In this document: piece by piece, positions 26,556-35,176 of the stretch
Layout of the letters: the number at the start of each line of letters is the position of its first letter
Position numbering within the stretch: the first letter of the stretch is position 1
Assembly (NCBI RefSeq): GCF_047228935.1
Contig: NZ_JBFEGG010000001.1
Coordinates: 1,116,001 to 1,180,000 of the forward strand
Direction: 5' to 3'
From: Ornithinibacillus sp047228935
GTDB taxonomy: Bacteria; Bacillota; Bacilli; Bacillales; Amphibacillaceae
DNA: 64,000 bases
The notes under the pieces: generated by a model
Database searches by the model: none
Told to the model about the DNA's origin: nothing
What the model saw: the letters and a program-made list of their open reading frames with translations, nothing else
Position numbers and translations under genes: made by a program

Positions 26556-27203
26556 CTATTCTTTCGTATATAAAGTTTTAATATAAGAAACCATCGCTTC
26601 ATTTGCAACAAATGCTTCAATTATGGCTGGAATCGCAGAAATGATAAGTAATACAGTAAATACCGTAACATATTTAATAAACGGGTTTAATACTGGCTGT
26701 GAAAATGAGGCTTTTCTGGCAAATAACTTATTTAATAATCCAAGTGTAAATATCATGGAGAGACTACCAGCAATGATATAAATCGGGATTACAAGTATAT
26801 TCTGTGGTGCAATAGAAAATGTCGCTAGTATAAACCCTTCAACTCCCAACTGGTTGACGATAAAACCTACTGAGAACCCTACAACTAATCCTTTTAAAAA
26901 AATTAATATCCATACAATAGGTAATCCAATAACCGATAAACCTAAAATAAATAAAAGAAGTAAGTATCTTACATGGTATAAAAAACTTTCCTTTAATATT
27001 TCATTATTACTAATAGTATTATCATTCGTTAAGTAGCCAAAAAAACGTTCTACATAAAAAAATAGATCTGTTCTCTGTTCAAACCCCATACTGTTTACTA
27101 CTATTGCACCAAAAACGATCCCAGTTAAAAATAAAATAATCATAAATACATAAATAGTAGCATGAGTTTTTAAATGGTCTATTACTAGTGTACGTTTGTT
27201 CAT
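26556..27203 (-). CDS. spoIIM: Stage II sporulation protein M
   Basis: 215 residues with about five membrane helices, including GLSVIGLPIVWILIFLKGLV and the HATIYVFMIILFLTGIVFGA N-terminal helix typical of SpoIIM. With SpoIID and SpoIIP it drives septal peptidoglycan thinning and engulfment in the mother cell. The place next to fur is conserved with B. subtilis. It is separated from fur by the fur promoter, so is probably transcribed alone. Confidence 0.93.
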   Translation of the reverse strand: MNKRTLVIDHLKTHATIYVFMIILFLTGIVFGAIVVNSMGFEQRTDLFFYVERFFGYLTNDNTISNNEILKESFLYHVRYLLLLFILGLSVIGLPIVWILIFLKGLVVGFSVGFIVNQLGVEGFILATFSIAPQNILVIPIYIIAGSLSMIFTLGLLNKLFARKASFSQPVLNPFIKYVTVFTVLLIISAIPAIIEAFVANEAMVSYIKTLYTKE

Positions 27204-27295
27204 CGGAATCCTCCATTCACTCTCTCGTCTATAATAAAAGTTATGAAGTTTTCCAGATAAACATTCCTATCAAATCTATGTTTTTTATTAGAATA

Positions 27296-28468
27296 TCATT
27301 CAGACTGTTTTACACTTCCGTATTTGCCACCACCACCAGCTGTAATTACTAGTTTTCCTTCTCTCATTTGTATAATAGATTTCGCAATGTGTTCTGGTAT
27401 TATTTCTATTAATTCTTCATAGGGGACTTGATGAATGATATTCATTTCCGTTTGAAAATTTTCTAATAATTTTTTAAAGGTTTTTGGTCCAAGTTTCGGT
27501 AAATATTCAAGTGGTACTTGATACAAATACGGTGGTCGATTTATAACTTTTCCATCAAAATCAGCTAGCTCTTCAATTCGATCTGCTACACCTTTCACTA
27601 TCTTACTTGAACCACACTTCTCACATACAGATGTATCTGAACTCATATAATGAAGACATTTATCACAAACAGTCTTATGATATTTACCTAGCATAGGATT
27701 CATACCATAATTACGAACTATTTTCCTTCCTTCAACTTGATGAAGTGCATAATGGAACTCTTTAAAGGAAGGCTCCTTCATCATGATTTCCTGATATTCT
27801 CTTCCAATCTTTGCTAAAGAATGTGCATCTGAATTAGTCACATAAGTATAGGAATGAAGTTCTTTAATTTGGTCTGCCATAAATGTATCTGAGCTAAGTC
27901 CCAATTCAATCCCATCAATTAAATCTCGATCAAATACTTCTTCTAGGGATTGATTGACACCTTTACCGTAAAGACTTTTATAAGGTGTAAATACATGTGC
28001 TGGGATAAAGATTCCTGACAGCTCTTTCACTTTATATTGCAGTTCTTTAGCTGAACCATAATAACGTTGTGAGCTTAGTGTAATATTCTTCATCTTGGTA
28101 ACTAACCATTCTGAGAACTGTTCCATTTCCTGTAAACTAGGCAGGAAACAAAGGACATGAATTGGACCACGACAATTCTTATCATAAACTTCAATTTCAG
28201 AACCTAATAATAAGGTTACCTCTTCAAAACGGATTCCTCCATCTGATAGTTCAAATGCTAATCCATCTCTTATAAGCTGCTTTAATTCGTGTTGTACATT
28301 AGGTGATTGACAATCAATAACCCCTATCAATTGAATCCCTTTGTTCCGACTAGATTCTTTTAAAATATTGGTAATCGTTAGGTTCTTTGATGCTGTAATC
28401 TTAACCGGCTTATCAAATACATCTCTTCCAATATGAATATGCATATCGGCAAAATAAGACCTTAACAT
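27296..28468 (-). CDS. yqxK: Endonuclease Q-like protein YqxK (PHP domain, zinc finger)
   Basis: 390 residues. An N-terminal PHP-type domain begins with YFADMHIHIGRD and has HVFTPYKS and TNSDAHS metal-site motifs. A four-Cys zinc finger (CDKCLHY...CEKCG, about 268-287) follows, then an HhH-like stretch (EYLPKLGPKTFKKLL, about 327-341). This is the architecture of endonuclease Q, which cuts beside deaminated bases and was characterised from archaea and some bacilli. It overlaps the nudF operon end (1 base gap) and both could serve nucleic acid or nucleotide repair. The family call is good; activity in this organism is inferred. Confidence 0.85.
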   Translation of the reverse strand: MLRSYFADMHIHIGRDVFDKPVKITASKNLTITNILKESSRNKGIQLIGVIDCQSPNVQHELKQLIRDGLAFELSDGGIRFEEVTLLLGSEIEVYDKNCRGPIHVLCFLPSLQEMEQFSEWLVTKMKNITLSSQRYYGSAKELQYKVKELSGIFIPAHVFTPYKSLYGKGVNQSLEEVFDRDLIDGIELGLSSDTFMADQIKELHSYTYVTNSDAHSLAKIGREYQEIMMKEPSFKEFHYALHQVEGRKIVRNYGMNPMLGKYHKTVCDKCLHYMSSDTSVCEKCGSSKIVKGVADRIEELADFDGKVINRPPYLYQVPLEYLPKLGPKTFKKLLENFQTEMNIIHQVPYEELIEIIPEHIAKSIIQMREGKLVITAGGGGKYGSVKQSE

Positions 28469-28469
28469 G

Positions 28470-29015
28470 TTATAACAGCTCCCGCATTTCTAAGTAAAGA
28501 ATCGCATAAATCGTTTTAGCATCATGGATTCGTTGTTCTTCTACTAATTTCCTTGCTTCATCTAGACTTAATTCTAATATTTCAACAAACTCATCTTCAT
28601 CCATTGCAGGGGGTACTTCTAGCTTCTCGATATCCTTAGCAAAGTATATATGCATTAATTCATCCGCAAACCCTGGAGAAGTATAAAACGAAGTTAGCTT
28701 TGTTACATTTCTAGCCGTGTATCCCGTTTCTTCTTCCAGTTCACGAATAGCAGTACTTTCTGGTTTTTCTCCTGGTTCAAGCTTTCCAGCTGGAATTTCA
28801 ACAATGGATTTCTCTAAAGGCTTTCGATATTGCTCAACGAGCACAATCTTATTTTCTTTTGTTATAGGAATAATTGCGACAGCACCCGGATGTTTGATTA
28901 ACTCTCTTTTAGATAGTTTTCCATTTGGTAATGTGACATCATCTACCTGTAATTTCACAACTTTTCCATTATAGATAGATTTTGAACTGATTGTCTTCTC
29001 TTCAAATTTATTCAT
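28470..29015 (-). CDS. nudF: ADP-ribose pyrophosphatase (Nudix)
   Basis: 181 residues. The complete Nudix box is seen as GKLEPGEK plus RELEEETGY (G-x5-E-x7-REUxEExGU). Flanking residues GAVAIIPI and FYTSPGFADE match B. subtilis NudF. It hydrolyses ADP-ribose to AMP and ribose-5-phosphate. The ATG of MNKFEEKTI is 9 bases after AGAAGG; an upstream ATG overlaps that site. Neighbours yqxK, spoIIM and fur match B. subtilis order. Confidence 0.92.
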   Translation of the reverse strand: MNKFEEKTISSKSIYNGKVVKLQVDDVTLPNGKLSKRELIKHPGAVAIIPITKENKIVLVEQYRKPLEKSIVEIPAGKLEPGEKPESTAIRELEEETGYTARNVTKLTSFYTSPGFADELMHIYFAKDIEKLEVPPAMDEDEFVEILELSLDEARKLVEEQRIHDAKTIYAILYLEMRELL

Positions 29016-29094
29016 TTCGTTCATCCTTCTCAACGTTAATGATTTTATTTTAGCATATGTAATCTTTCAAGTTAATGAAGAAAAGCTTAAGAAC

Positions 29095-29124
29095 TTGGCA
29101 TTGGCTATTCATTTGAAATATGAT
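29095..29124 (+). promoter_or_regulatory. Sigma-A-like promoter of the aldo-keto reductase gene
   Basis: TTGGCA and TATGAT separated by 18 bp, 20 bases upstream of the ATG and of an AGGAGG site. One mismatch in each box. Confidence 0.6.
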
Positions 29125-29144
29125 AATGCTAGGAGGTTGTTAGG

Positions 29145-30056
29145 ATGAAAAAAAATAAGCTAGGAACATCAAATATTGAAATATCTGCTTTGACTCTAGG
29201 TTGTATGACTCTTGGAACTGATAAAGAAAAAGCTAGAGACATTATCGATTTTGCATTAGATAATGGTATAAACCACTTAGATACTGCAGATTTGTATGAT
29301 TTTGGTTTAAATGAAGAGATTGTTGGAGATGCAATTCGGCATAAACGAGATCAAATTATACTTACTACTAAGGTCGGGAACCATTTTAATAAATTGAATC
29401 AAGATTGGTTTTGGGATCCATCAAAAGAATATATATTAAAAGCAGTAAAAGAGAGCTTAAGAAGGCTTAAAACCGATTATATCGATTTTTATATGTTACA
29501 TGGTGGAACAATTGAAGATCCAATCGAAGAAACGATTGAGGCTTTTGAACGATTAAAACAAGAAGGAATTATTCGAGCTTACGGCATTTCTTCTATAAGA
29601 CCAAATGTTATTCGAGAATTTGTTAACAAGTCTTCTATTGATGGAGTGATGACTCAGTACAGCTTACTAGACAGACGACCAGAGGAAGAAACGTTAGACT
29701 TACTATATAAGAATAATATTAGTGTACTTGCAAGGGGACCTCTTGCAAAAGGGATGTTAAGTAACGTATCACGTAATCAAATAGAGCAAAAAGGAAAAGA
29801 CGGTTATTTAAATTATACGTATCAAGAATTAATCACCGTCCAACAAGAATTAGAGAATATCTCTTCTAATGTAAATGAGCTGGCATTAAAATACGTGTTA
29901 CATCATCGAGCTGTAACAAGTGTTGTATTTGGTGCAAGTTCATTGCAACAAGTAAGAGAAAATATAACATTAAATACTAATGATTTATTAAAAAAGGATG
30001 TATACGTAAAGTTAAAAGAAATAACTAAGGAAAACAAATATACGCAGCATAGATAG
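29145..30056 (+). CDS. yqkF: Aldo-keto reductase, YqkF type
   Basis: 303 residues of the AKR barrel. The catalytic tetrad is seen: Asp46 and Tyr51 (HLDTADLYDFG), Lys76 (TTKVG) and His in YMLHGGT. The NADPH-binding end GASSLQQVREN is present. It reduces carbonyl compounds; the natural substrate is unknown. The location next to nudF is that of B. subtilis yqkF. AGGAGG 9 bases before ATG; own promoter and a terminator downstream make it a single gene. Confidence 0.88.
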   Translation: MKKNKLGTSNIEISALTLGCMTLGTDKEKARDIIDFALDNGINHLDTADLYDFGLNEEIVGDAIRHKRDQIILTTKVGNHFNKLNQDWFWDPSKEYILKAVKESLRRLKTDYIDFYMLHGGTIEDPIEETIEAFERLKQEGIIRAYGISSIRPNVIREFVNKSSIDGVMTQYSLLDRRPEEETLDLLYKNNISVLARGPLAKGMLSNVSRNQIEQKGKDGYLNYTYQELITVQQELENISSNVNELALKYVLHHRAVTSVVFGASSLQQVRENITLNTNDLLKKDVYVKLKEITKENKYTQHR

Positions 30057-30113
30057 AGTAAATAGTTTTTCTAACATAGAGAATATCCGCGAAATTACAG
30101 ATTAAATTGTCGA

Positions 30114-30227
30114 CTAACTAACAGTACTAAACATACAATATAGCTTGAGGGAAAATTCAACCTCAAGCTTTTCTTTGTATTTTAGTAGTAGGTAGCCCTG
30201 TAACTCATGAAAGGTTAATTGCTTCAT
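30114..30227 (-). CDS. Possible 37-residue ORF with weak Sda resemblance
   Basis: The ORF reads MKQLTFHELQGYLLLKYKEK then LEVEF. Spacing of the Leu residues, Tyr12/13 and the LxxEF block resembles the first 29 residues of the sporulation kinase inhibitor Sda, but the rest does not. GAGGTG lies 4 bases before ATG, and TTGTAC-17 bp-TATATA lies just upstream (30242-30270). Against it: the ORF runs through the terminator hairpin of the convergent yqkF gene, and the leader would be very short. It could be a real small gene, a truncated sda, or chance. Confidence 0.3.
   Translation of the reverse strand: MKQLTFHELQGYLLLKYKEKLEVEFSLKLYCMFSTVS
30142..30175 (+). terminator. Terminator of yqkF
   Basis: AGCTTGAGG pairs with CCTCAAGCT, followed by TTTTCTTT. 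The rest of the 330-base gap after yqkF (30228-30387) shows only a possible minus-strand promoter at 30242-30270. Confidence 0.85.
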
Positions 30228-30387
30228 ATGACACCTCACTTTATATATATTTTTTACAAAAAGTGTACAATACAAATAGCATATTTATTATTCATATAGT
30301 TTAGAAATCATGGATTTATGTAGTACATTTTACTTTTCAGTAGAATACCTAACAATAATAAAATTATATTAAAGATGCTAAAACAGA

Positions 30388-30627
30388 TTAATACAAGAAT
30401 TGCCTCACCAGTAAAGCTAATCGTTCGAAACCGCTATGGTTGTTGAGATGATATTCTTGCCCCCTATAAGAAAACCAAATAATAGCCGAAATAAATAGAT
30501 ACAAAACAACTAGGAATATGGACTTTATATAAACTAGTATTTTATTATTTGAAGAAATCGATGGAAATGCAAATAAAAATAGACCACCATATACAAGCAT
30601 AATTAAAAGTACTTCAGAAATTCCCAC
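30388..30627 (-). CDS. Hypothetical small membrane protein
   Basis: 79 residues starting at GTG after GAGGAG. Two membrane helices (about 5-21 and 32-53) are followed by a polar tail of about 25 residues. I do not recognise the family. It lies in a lineage-specific patch with an acetyltransferase gene and a decayed gene, on the same strand, 120 bases from the acetyltransferase gene. A genuine gene is likely from the start site and length. Confidence 0.6.
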   Translation of the reverse strand: MGISEVLLIMLVYGGLFLFAFPSISSNNKILVYIKSIFLVVLYLFISAIIWFSYRGQEYHLNNHSGFERLALLVRQFLY

Positions 30628-30747
30628 TTTAACTCCTCACATTCCTAGTGATGAAAATGGTAATTATCACCAAAACTATCTTTTCTAAATATAACGATAT
30701 ACATATCACCATGTGAAATAACCGTTTAAAGATTTAACGGTATAAAA

Positions 30748-31290
30748 TTAACGGTTAATAATCCCATAATATACTAGGTCCATATATTGACCATCCTTTA
30801 TTACATGCTCTTTCAAAATCCCTTCTTTAGTCATACCTAATTTTTCCATAACTCGACCTGATGCTGGGTTGGTAGTAAAATATCGCGCGAAAATTTTGTG
30901 ATAATTTTTTTCTTTGAAGGCAAAATTAATGACAGCTTCAGCAGCTTCTGTAGCAAACCCGTGTCCCCAATATTCTTCACCAATCCAATATGCAATTTCA
31001 CCATGGTTAAAGCTCTGATTATTTGATAGTGCTATTGCTCCGAATACCTCTCCTGTTTCTTTATTTGTTATAGCAAATTCATATGCTTTATTTGCATTAA
31101 AATTCTCAATATGCCTTTCCATCCATATTAATGCATGTTCTTTAGAGTATGGATAAGGAAGGTACATGGTATTTTTATATATATTGTAATTATTACATAA
31201 TCTAGCTACAACTTCTGCATCAGATTTTTGGAAAAATCTTAGTAAAAGTCTGTCAGTAGTTATAGCTTTAGTTTGATGGTTATATACCAT
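30748..31290 (-). CDS. GNAT N-acetyltransferase, RimJ/RimL type
   Basis: 180 residues. N-terminus TDRLLLRFFQKSDAE and the block GEIAYWIGEEYWGHGFATEA (acetyl-CoA motif) and NPASGRVMEKLGMTKEG are hallmarks of the RimJ/RimL-like GNAT group. Substrates range from ribosomal protein N-termini to small molecules and antibiotics; none can be chosen here. A GGGGGA site precedes the ATG. It is followed by repeated TTAACGGT/ACCGTTAA units (30717-30746), which could fold as a weak terminator. Confidence 0.85.
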   Translation of the reverse strand: MVYNHQTKAITTDRLLLRFFQKSDAEVVARLCNNYNIYKNTMYLPYPYSKEHALIWMERHIENFNANKAYEFAITNKETGEVFGAIALSNNQSFNHGEIAYWIGEEYWGHGFATEAAEAVINFAFKEKNYHKIFARYFTTNPASGRVMEKLGMTKEGILKEHVIKDGQYMDLVYYGIINR

Positions 31291-31361
31291 ATAATCTATC
31301 CCCCAATAAACGTAATATTTGTTGCCTTAATTACTATATATAAACATGTCTCCTTTTCTTT

Positions 31362-31878
31362 TTACATGGTTGAATAATTTGTAGTTATGTCCAGAGCTTC
31401 ATCCCTATTTCTAGCTGGAGCTGTAATCAAGTATCCATCCATACCAGTCCAGGAACCACTGTCAGGATTATCCGCTTCTCTTGTATGGATCATTACTGAA
31501 AATTGTTCGAATTTACTGTCTGCATATATTAATCCGAACGTGTAAATATCTGGTATTAATATTCCATCTCCGCCACTTCTAAAATAGGATGCAATATTCC
31601 GGGACCTTCTCCATCATAAAATAATTCTAGCTTCTCCCTATTGGAATCATAGGTAAATGTTCTCCTTGAATCTCAACTGTTCCTTCAAACCTCTTATCAC
31701 CAGATATTAGATTTTATAATGTACCATTTAGTTGCACGGAAACCTCTTCATACACATCGTTATCACCTAGTTGATAATAAACCCCTTCTAGAGTTTTATC
31801 ATACTGTTTAGGGTTGAAATACCAAATAACAACGGATAGGAAAAATACTATTATAGTAGTATACAAGAACCTCTTCAT
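31362..31878 (-). pseudogene. Decayed gene for an unknown secreted or anchored protein
   Basis: Conceptual translation gives an intact start MKRFLYTTIIVFFLSVVIWY (signal or anchor helix) and reads to an in-frame TAA at 31714-31716. The frame continues (SGDKRFEGTVEIQGEHL), then shifts twice: after the shift YDSNREKLELFYDGEGPG is read, then after another NIASYFRSGGDGILIPDIYT to the natural end ITTNYSTM. So one nonsense and about two frameshift changes break a protein of roughly 170 residues. The pieces are contiguous and co-linear, which makes a decayed gene far more likely than chance. I do not recognise the family. Confidence 0.75.
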
Positions 31879-32061
31879 CAATTACACCCTTCTATCAGTC
31901 GTTACTTAAAGAAATACTACCATATTTCAAATAAATGATGTGGGAAAAATCAAAATATAAATCAATTAAAGGTAGTTCTATTAATTGAGGATGGGTTTAA
32001 TTGTTTAATAATTCACTTCATTCATTCATTATTCCACCTTTCAAATTATATTTAACACTAC

Positions 32062-32101
32062 TAAAAATCGCGCAAGTTAACTTAGATAATAACTTACGCG
32101 A
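32062..32101 (-). terminator. Terminator after yqkB
   Basis: TCGCGTAAGTTA pairs with TAACTTGCGCGA (one G-T pair), followed by TTTTTAG on the minus strand. Confidence 0.85.
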
Positions 32102-32129
32102 CTGTAAATATGATTTATATAGTTGTTCA

Positions 32130-32450
32130 TTATTCAACAATACTTGATGTTGATATAAATGGATTTAGTATCCCTTCAGGACTTGATAATCGAAACATTC
32201 CATTTATATAATCTAATTTCATATCATCAGCAAAAAACACTGCTTGCATTTTTTCAATTATAGTCGGAAAAGTGTTGTTATCGACTTCAAAATGCTTATC
32301 TTCCTTGCGAGATACTAGAATGAAAGTAGGTAGCCCATTTACACCACAGCCTAACCCTTTTGTGTCATATTTTAACTGTAGGAAATTCAAGTTATGAACA
32401 TTTAATTCATTAATCTTTCCTTGAGCCTCCGGTGTTATTGTAAGTTTCAA
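32130..32450 (-). CDS. yqkB: HesB/IscA-like protein YqkB
   Basis: 106 residues (B. subtilis YqkB 107). It has the A-type iron-sulfur biogenesis fold but a reduced set of ligands: GLGCGVNG has one Cys, and the C-terminal CxC of true IscA proteins is absent (FRLSSPEG instead). So it probably does not carry clusters like IscA; the exact role is unknown. It ends a unit with yqjP and yqjQ, 22 bases after the SDR stop. Confidence 0.85.
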   Translation of the reverse strand: MKLTITPEAQGKINELNVHNLNFLQLKYDTKGLGCGVNGLPTFILVSRKEDKHFEVDNNTFPTIIEKMQAVFFADDMKLDYINGMFRLSSPEGILNPFISTSSIVE

Positions 32451-32471
32451 TTTATATCTCCCCTAAATCTG

Positions 32472-33266
32472 CTATTTTTTATTGAATTGCTTTTTAAGTA
32501 CTTTCTCCATAATACCTGGAAAAACTTGATAAAGCCTACTACCTAAATCCATCCATAAAGGCATATTAATTTCTCGTTTCTGAGTAAAGACATGTTCTAC
32601 TATTTTAGTAGCAACTTTTTCAGGGTCAAGCATATAACGGTCCACACTTTTTTGATAATTTCCATCTGGATCTGCTAAAGAAAAGAAGTTTGTTCTTACT
32701 GGACCTAAATTAACTGACGTGACTGCTATATTATCTTTTGCAGTTTCCTGCCTCAAAGCATTAGTAAAACCAATAACTGCATGTTTAGTAGACGCATAAA
32801 CTGCCGACTTAGGTGTTGATATTTTTCCAGCTTGTGAGGCAATGTTAATAATGTGTCCGGAATTATGATGAATAAAATGTGGAAGAAACAACTTCGTCAT
32901 TCGTATAAGAGAAAGAACATTTAACTGGAACATGATCTCAATATCTGCCCATTTCGTTTCATCTATATATTGAAAGACACCAACCCCTGCATTATTAATT
33001 AGGGCATGAATCGTTTCATGCTCTTTTAAGACAATGGAAACTACTTCATCCATTTCCTCAATTTTTGTTAAATCAGCTCGATAATAATAGGCTTTTATAT
33101 TATGTTCCTCTTTAATTTGATCTTGTAGCTGACGTAATTTATCTAATGACCGAGCAATCATAATTGGTGTTCCACCATTTGCTGCTATTTTTTTAACAAG
33201 CATTTCTCCAATACCGCTCGATGCGCCTGTAATAACAATTCTTTTTCCATGAAATTTAGAATGCAT
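32472..33266 (-). CDS. yqjQ: Short-chain dehydrogenase YqjQ
   Basis: 264 residues. The Rossmann motif TGASSGIG, NNAGVG, the catalytic Ser in INIASQAG and YASTKHA (YxxxK) are intact. The start is the ATG of MHSKFHGKRI, which overlaps the end of the beta-lactamase-fold gene by 11 bases; a TTG 24 bases upstream is not needed. Cytoplasmic NAD(P)-dependent oxidoreductase of unknown substrate. The yqjP-yqjQ pairing is conserved with B. subtilis. Confidence 0.88.
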   Translation of the reverse strand: MHSKFHGKRIVITGASSGIGEMLVKKIAANGGTPIMIARSLDKLRQLQDQIKEEHNIKAYYYRADLTKIEEMDEVVSIVLKEHETIHALINNAGVGVFQYIDETKWADIEIMFQLNVLSLIRMTKLFLPHFIHHNSGHIINIASQAGKISTPKSAVYASTKHAVIGFTNALRQETAKDNIAVTSVNLGPVRTNFFSLADPDGNYQKSVDRYMLDPEKVATKIVEHVFTQKREINMPLWMDLGSRLYQVFPGIMEKVLKKQFNKK

Positions 33267-34215
33267 GATAATAGAAAACCCCGTCTTCAATAGTTTTTGT
33301 GACTAAACCATTATCCTCTAAATAATCTAATTGACCAATTGTTTCGGACATAGTTAAGTCAATTTGTGTTTCGTATTGCCTAGGGAAAATTTGCTCACAT
33401 AGTTGAAAAGGAGTTTGAGCGTATTCCTTTAGTAAACTAAGTACTTTATTAGCGCGCGTTTCTTGTTTAGTCAAAGCACGGGAAACAACTTCACTTACAT
33501 CATGAAAAATTTTCCCGTGACCTGGTAGTACAACATTTATATCCAAACTTAAACATTTATTTAGATTTGCTCTATATTGTAACAAAGGTTTAGGACGATC
33601 GGTTTTTCCGATTAAAGGAGGTTCCATAATCGGGTTTGGACTAATATGATGAAGTAAGTGATCACCACCAATGAAAGTGCCGTCATCCTTTAAAAAAGAT
33701 AAATGGCTTTGTGCATGGCCTTTTGTCTCCACAACCTTAAACTCAGGATGACCTGGTAACGTATCCCCTTCATCAATTGGTATCGTTAATTTACCTTCTC
33801 CGGCCCAATCTAATTGACCTCTTAATTTTTTTAATACTTCTCGAAACCGGCTAGGTACACCATTTAAATTAAAATATTCATAGTAAAATGTCTCAAAATG
33901 ATTAAAATAATCTTCATCACGCGTTAGCCAAGGCTCAACATTTTTATGACCAATAATATTCTCGACTTTGTCAAATCGATCTATTAATCCAGTATGGTCT
34001 GGGTGATGATGGGTTAAAACAACTTGTTCAATATCATTTGGCATATATCCCAAATCTTTCAACTGATCAACCAATGCAACCCAAGCAGCTTCCGTTCTTA
34101 TTCCTGCATCTACTAAAGAAAGCATCTCTCCTTTTAATAAATATACATGGGTATCTCCTACTGCAAAAGGAGTTGGAACTGTTATCTGATGAATCGTTTT
34201 TTTGGCTACTGTCAT
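33256..34215 (-). CDS. yqjP: Metallo-beta-lactamase-fold hydrolase YqjP
   Basis: 319 residues, the length of B. subtilis YqjP. The metal site is complete: THHHPDHTG (HxHxDH type), GHAQSH, GGDHLLHH and PGHG. A C-terminal winged-helix-like part (about 250-319) is typical of this LACTB2-like group. Substrate unknown; hydrolysis of a thioester or nucleic acid is possible. First gene of the yqjP-yqjQ-yqkB unit. An 18-bp palindrome lies 73 bases upstream. Confidence 0.87.
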   Translation of the reverse strand: MTVAKKTIHQITVPTPFAVGDTHVYLLKGEMLSLVDAGIRTEAAWVALVDQLKDLGYMPNDIEQVVLTHHHPDHTGLIDRFDKVENIIGHKNVEPWLTRDEDYFNHFETFYYEYFNLNGVPSRFREVLKKLRGQLDWAGEGKLTIPIDEGDTLPGHPEFKVVETKGHAQSHLSFLKDDGTFIGGDHLLHHISPNPIMEPPLIGKTDRPKPLLQYRANLNKCLSLDINVVLPGHGKIFHDVSEVVSRALTKQETRANKVLSLLKEYAQTPFQLCEQIFPRQYETQIDLTMSETIGQLDYLEDNGLVTKTIEDGVFYYHAF

Positions 34216-34287
34216 TTAATTCCCCTCTATTCTATAAAACTTGCCTTTTTCCACATAAAACTGAATCCTCGTTCATTCACTTATAGT

Positions 34288-34305
34288 TATTTTAACGCTA
34301 AAATA
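34288..34305. promoter_or_regulatory. Operator-like palindrome, copy 1
   Basis: TATTTTAACGCTAAAATA, palindromic with one central G-T mismatch, lies between the divergent yqjP and phosphodiesterase genes. It differs by one base from the perfect palindrome at 46431-46448, which also sits between divergent genes. Confidence 0.5.
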
Positions 34306-34414
34306 GAATGAAGTCACTAATCAATACTTCGTGAATCTTTTTGTAGTGTTTCCCCTTGTGTATTGGTTGACTTTCCCATTAATTTGAAACAAAATCAAAC
34401 TAGAGGTGAAGGAT

Positions 34415-35161
34415 TTGACAACTAAAATTATTGCCCACCGTGGAGCAAGTAAGATTGCACCTGAAAATACAATGGCAGCCTTTGAACTCGCCTATAATCT
34501 TGGCGCCGAAGGAATTGAGACGGATGTACAATTAACAAAGGATAATATACCAGTCTTAATCCATGATGAAACAGTAAGCCGTACTACTAGTGGTAACGGC
34601 TATGTAAAAGATTTTACTTATGATCAATTGGCCAAATTAGATGCTGGGTCTTGGTTTTCATCGGATTTTCGTGATGCAAAAATAATTACATTAGATGATT
34701 TTTTAACTTGGATCAAACCAAAAGATTTATATATTAACATCGAATTAAAAAACAACAAAATTGACTATAAAAACTTAGAACAAATTGTTTATGACAAGCT
34801 AAAGAATCATCGCTTGTTAGAACGGACGACTATATCTACATTTAGTCCAAAAAGTGTACAAAGATTAGCACCTTATCAAGATGAGGTCGAGATAGCATTT
34901 TTAACTTCCAAACGAAATCCTTATCTAGTTGAATATGCAAAAAAACTTGGTGCTAATGCACTACATATCAAGTATCGTTTATTGAATCAATCGCTAATGA
35001 AAGCCTCACAAGAACAACATATGCCCGTTCGGGTTTACACGGTGAACAAGTATAAGCATATGATGAATTGTTTTTTGCAAGATTGTGATGGTATTTTCAC
35101 AGATGTACCTTATAAAGCATTAACCTATAGAAAAGTATACCAATTTAAAAAGCAATTATAA
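34415..35161 (+). CDS. Glycerophosphodiester phosphodiesterase family protein
   Basis: 248 residues. The start is a TTG 8 bases after AGAGG; a GTG three codons earlier lies in that site. GDPD motifs are complete: AHRGASKIAPENTM, EGIETDVQLTKD and VLIHDETV. No signal peptide is seen, so it acts in the cytoplasm, on glycerophosphodiesters from lipid turnover. It heads a plus-strand group with namA, rnz and an aldehyde dehydrogenase gene, spaced 5-15 bases apart. Confidence 0.92.
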   Translation: MTTKIIAHRGASKIAPENTMAAFELAYNLGAEGIETDVQLTKDNIPVLIHDETVSRTTSGNGYVKDFTYDQLAKLDAGSWFSSDFRDAKIITLDDFLTWIKPKDLYINIELKNNKIDYKNLEQIVYDKLKNHRLLERTTISTFSPKSVQRLAPYQDEVEIAFLTSKRNPYLVEYAKKLGANALHIKYRLLNQSLMKASQEQHMPVRVYTVNKYKHMMNCFLQDCDGIFTDVPYKALTYRKVYQFKKQL

Positions 35162-35176
35162 TGGAGGTTTATAATC

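Noticed and set aside
30717..30746. TTAACGGT / ACCGTTAA repeats as a mobile or regulatory array
   Set aside because: Only three short units that can simply form a weak hairpin after the acetyltransferase gene.
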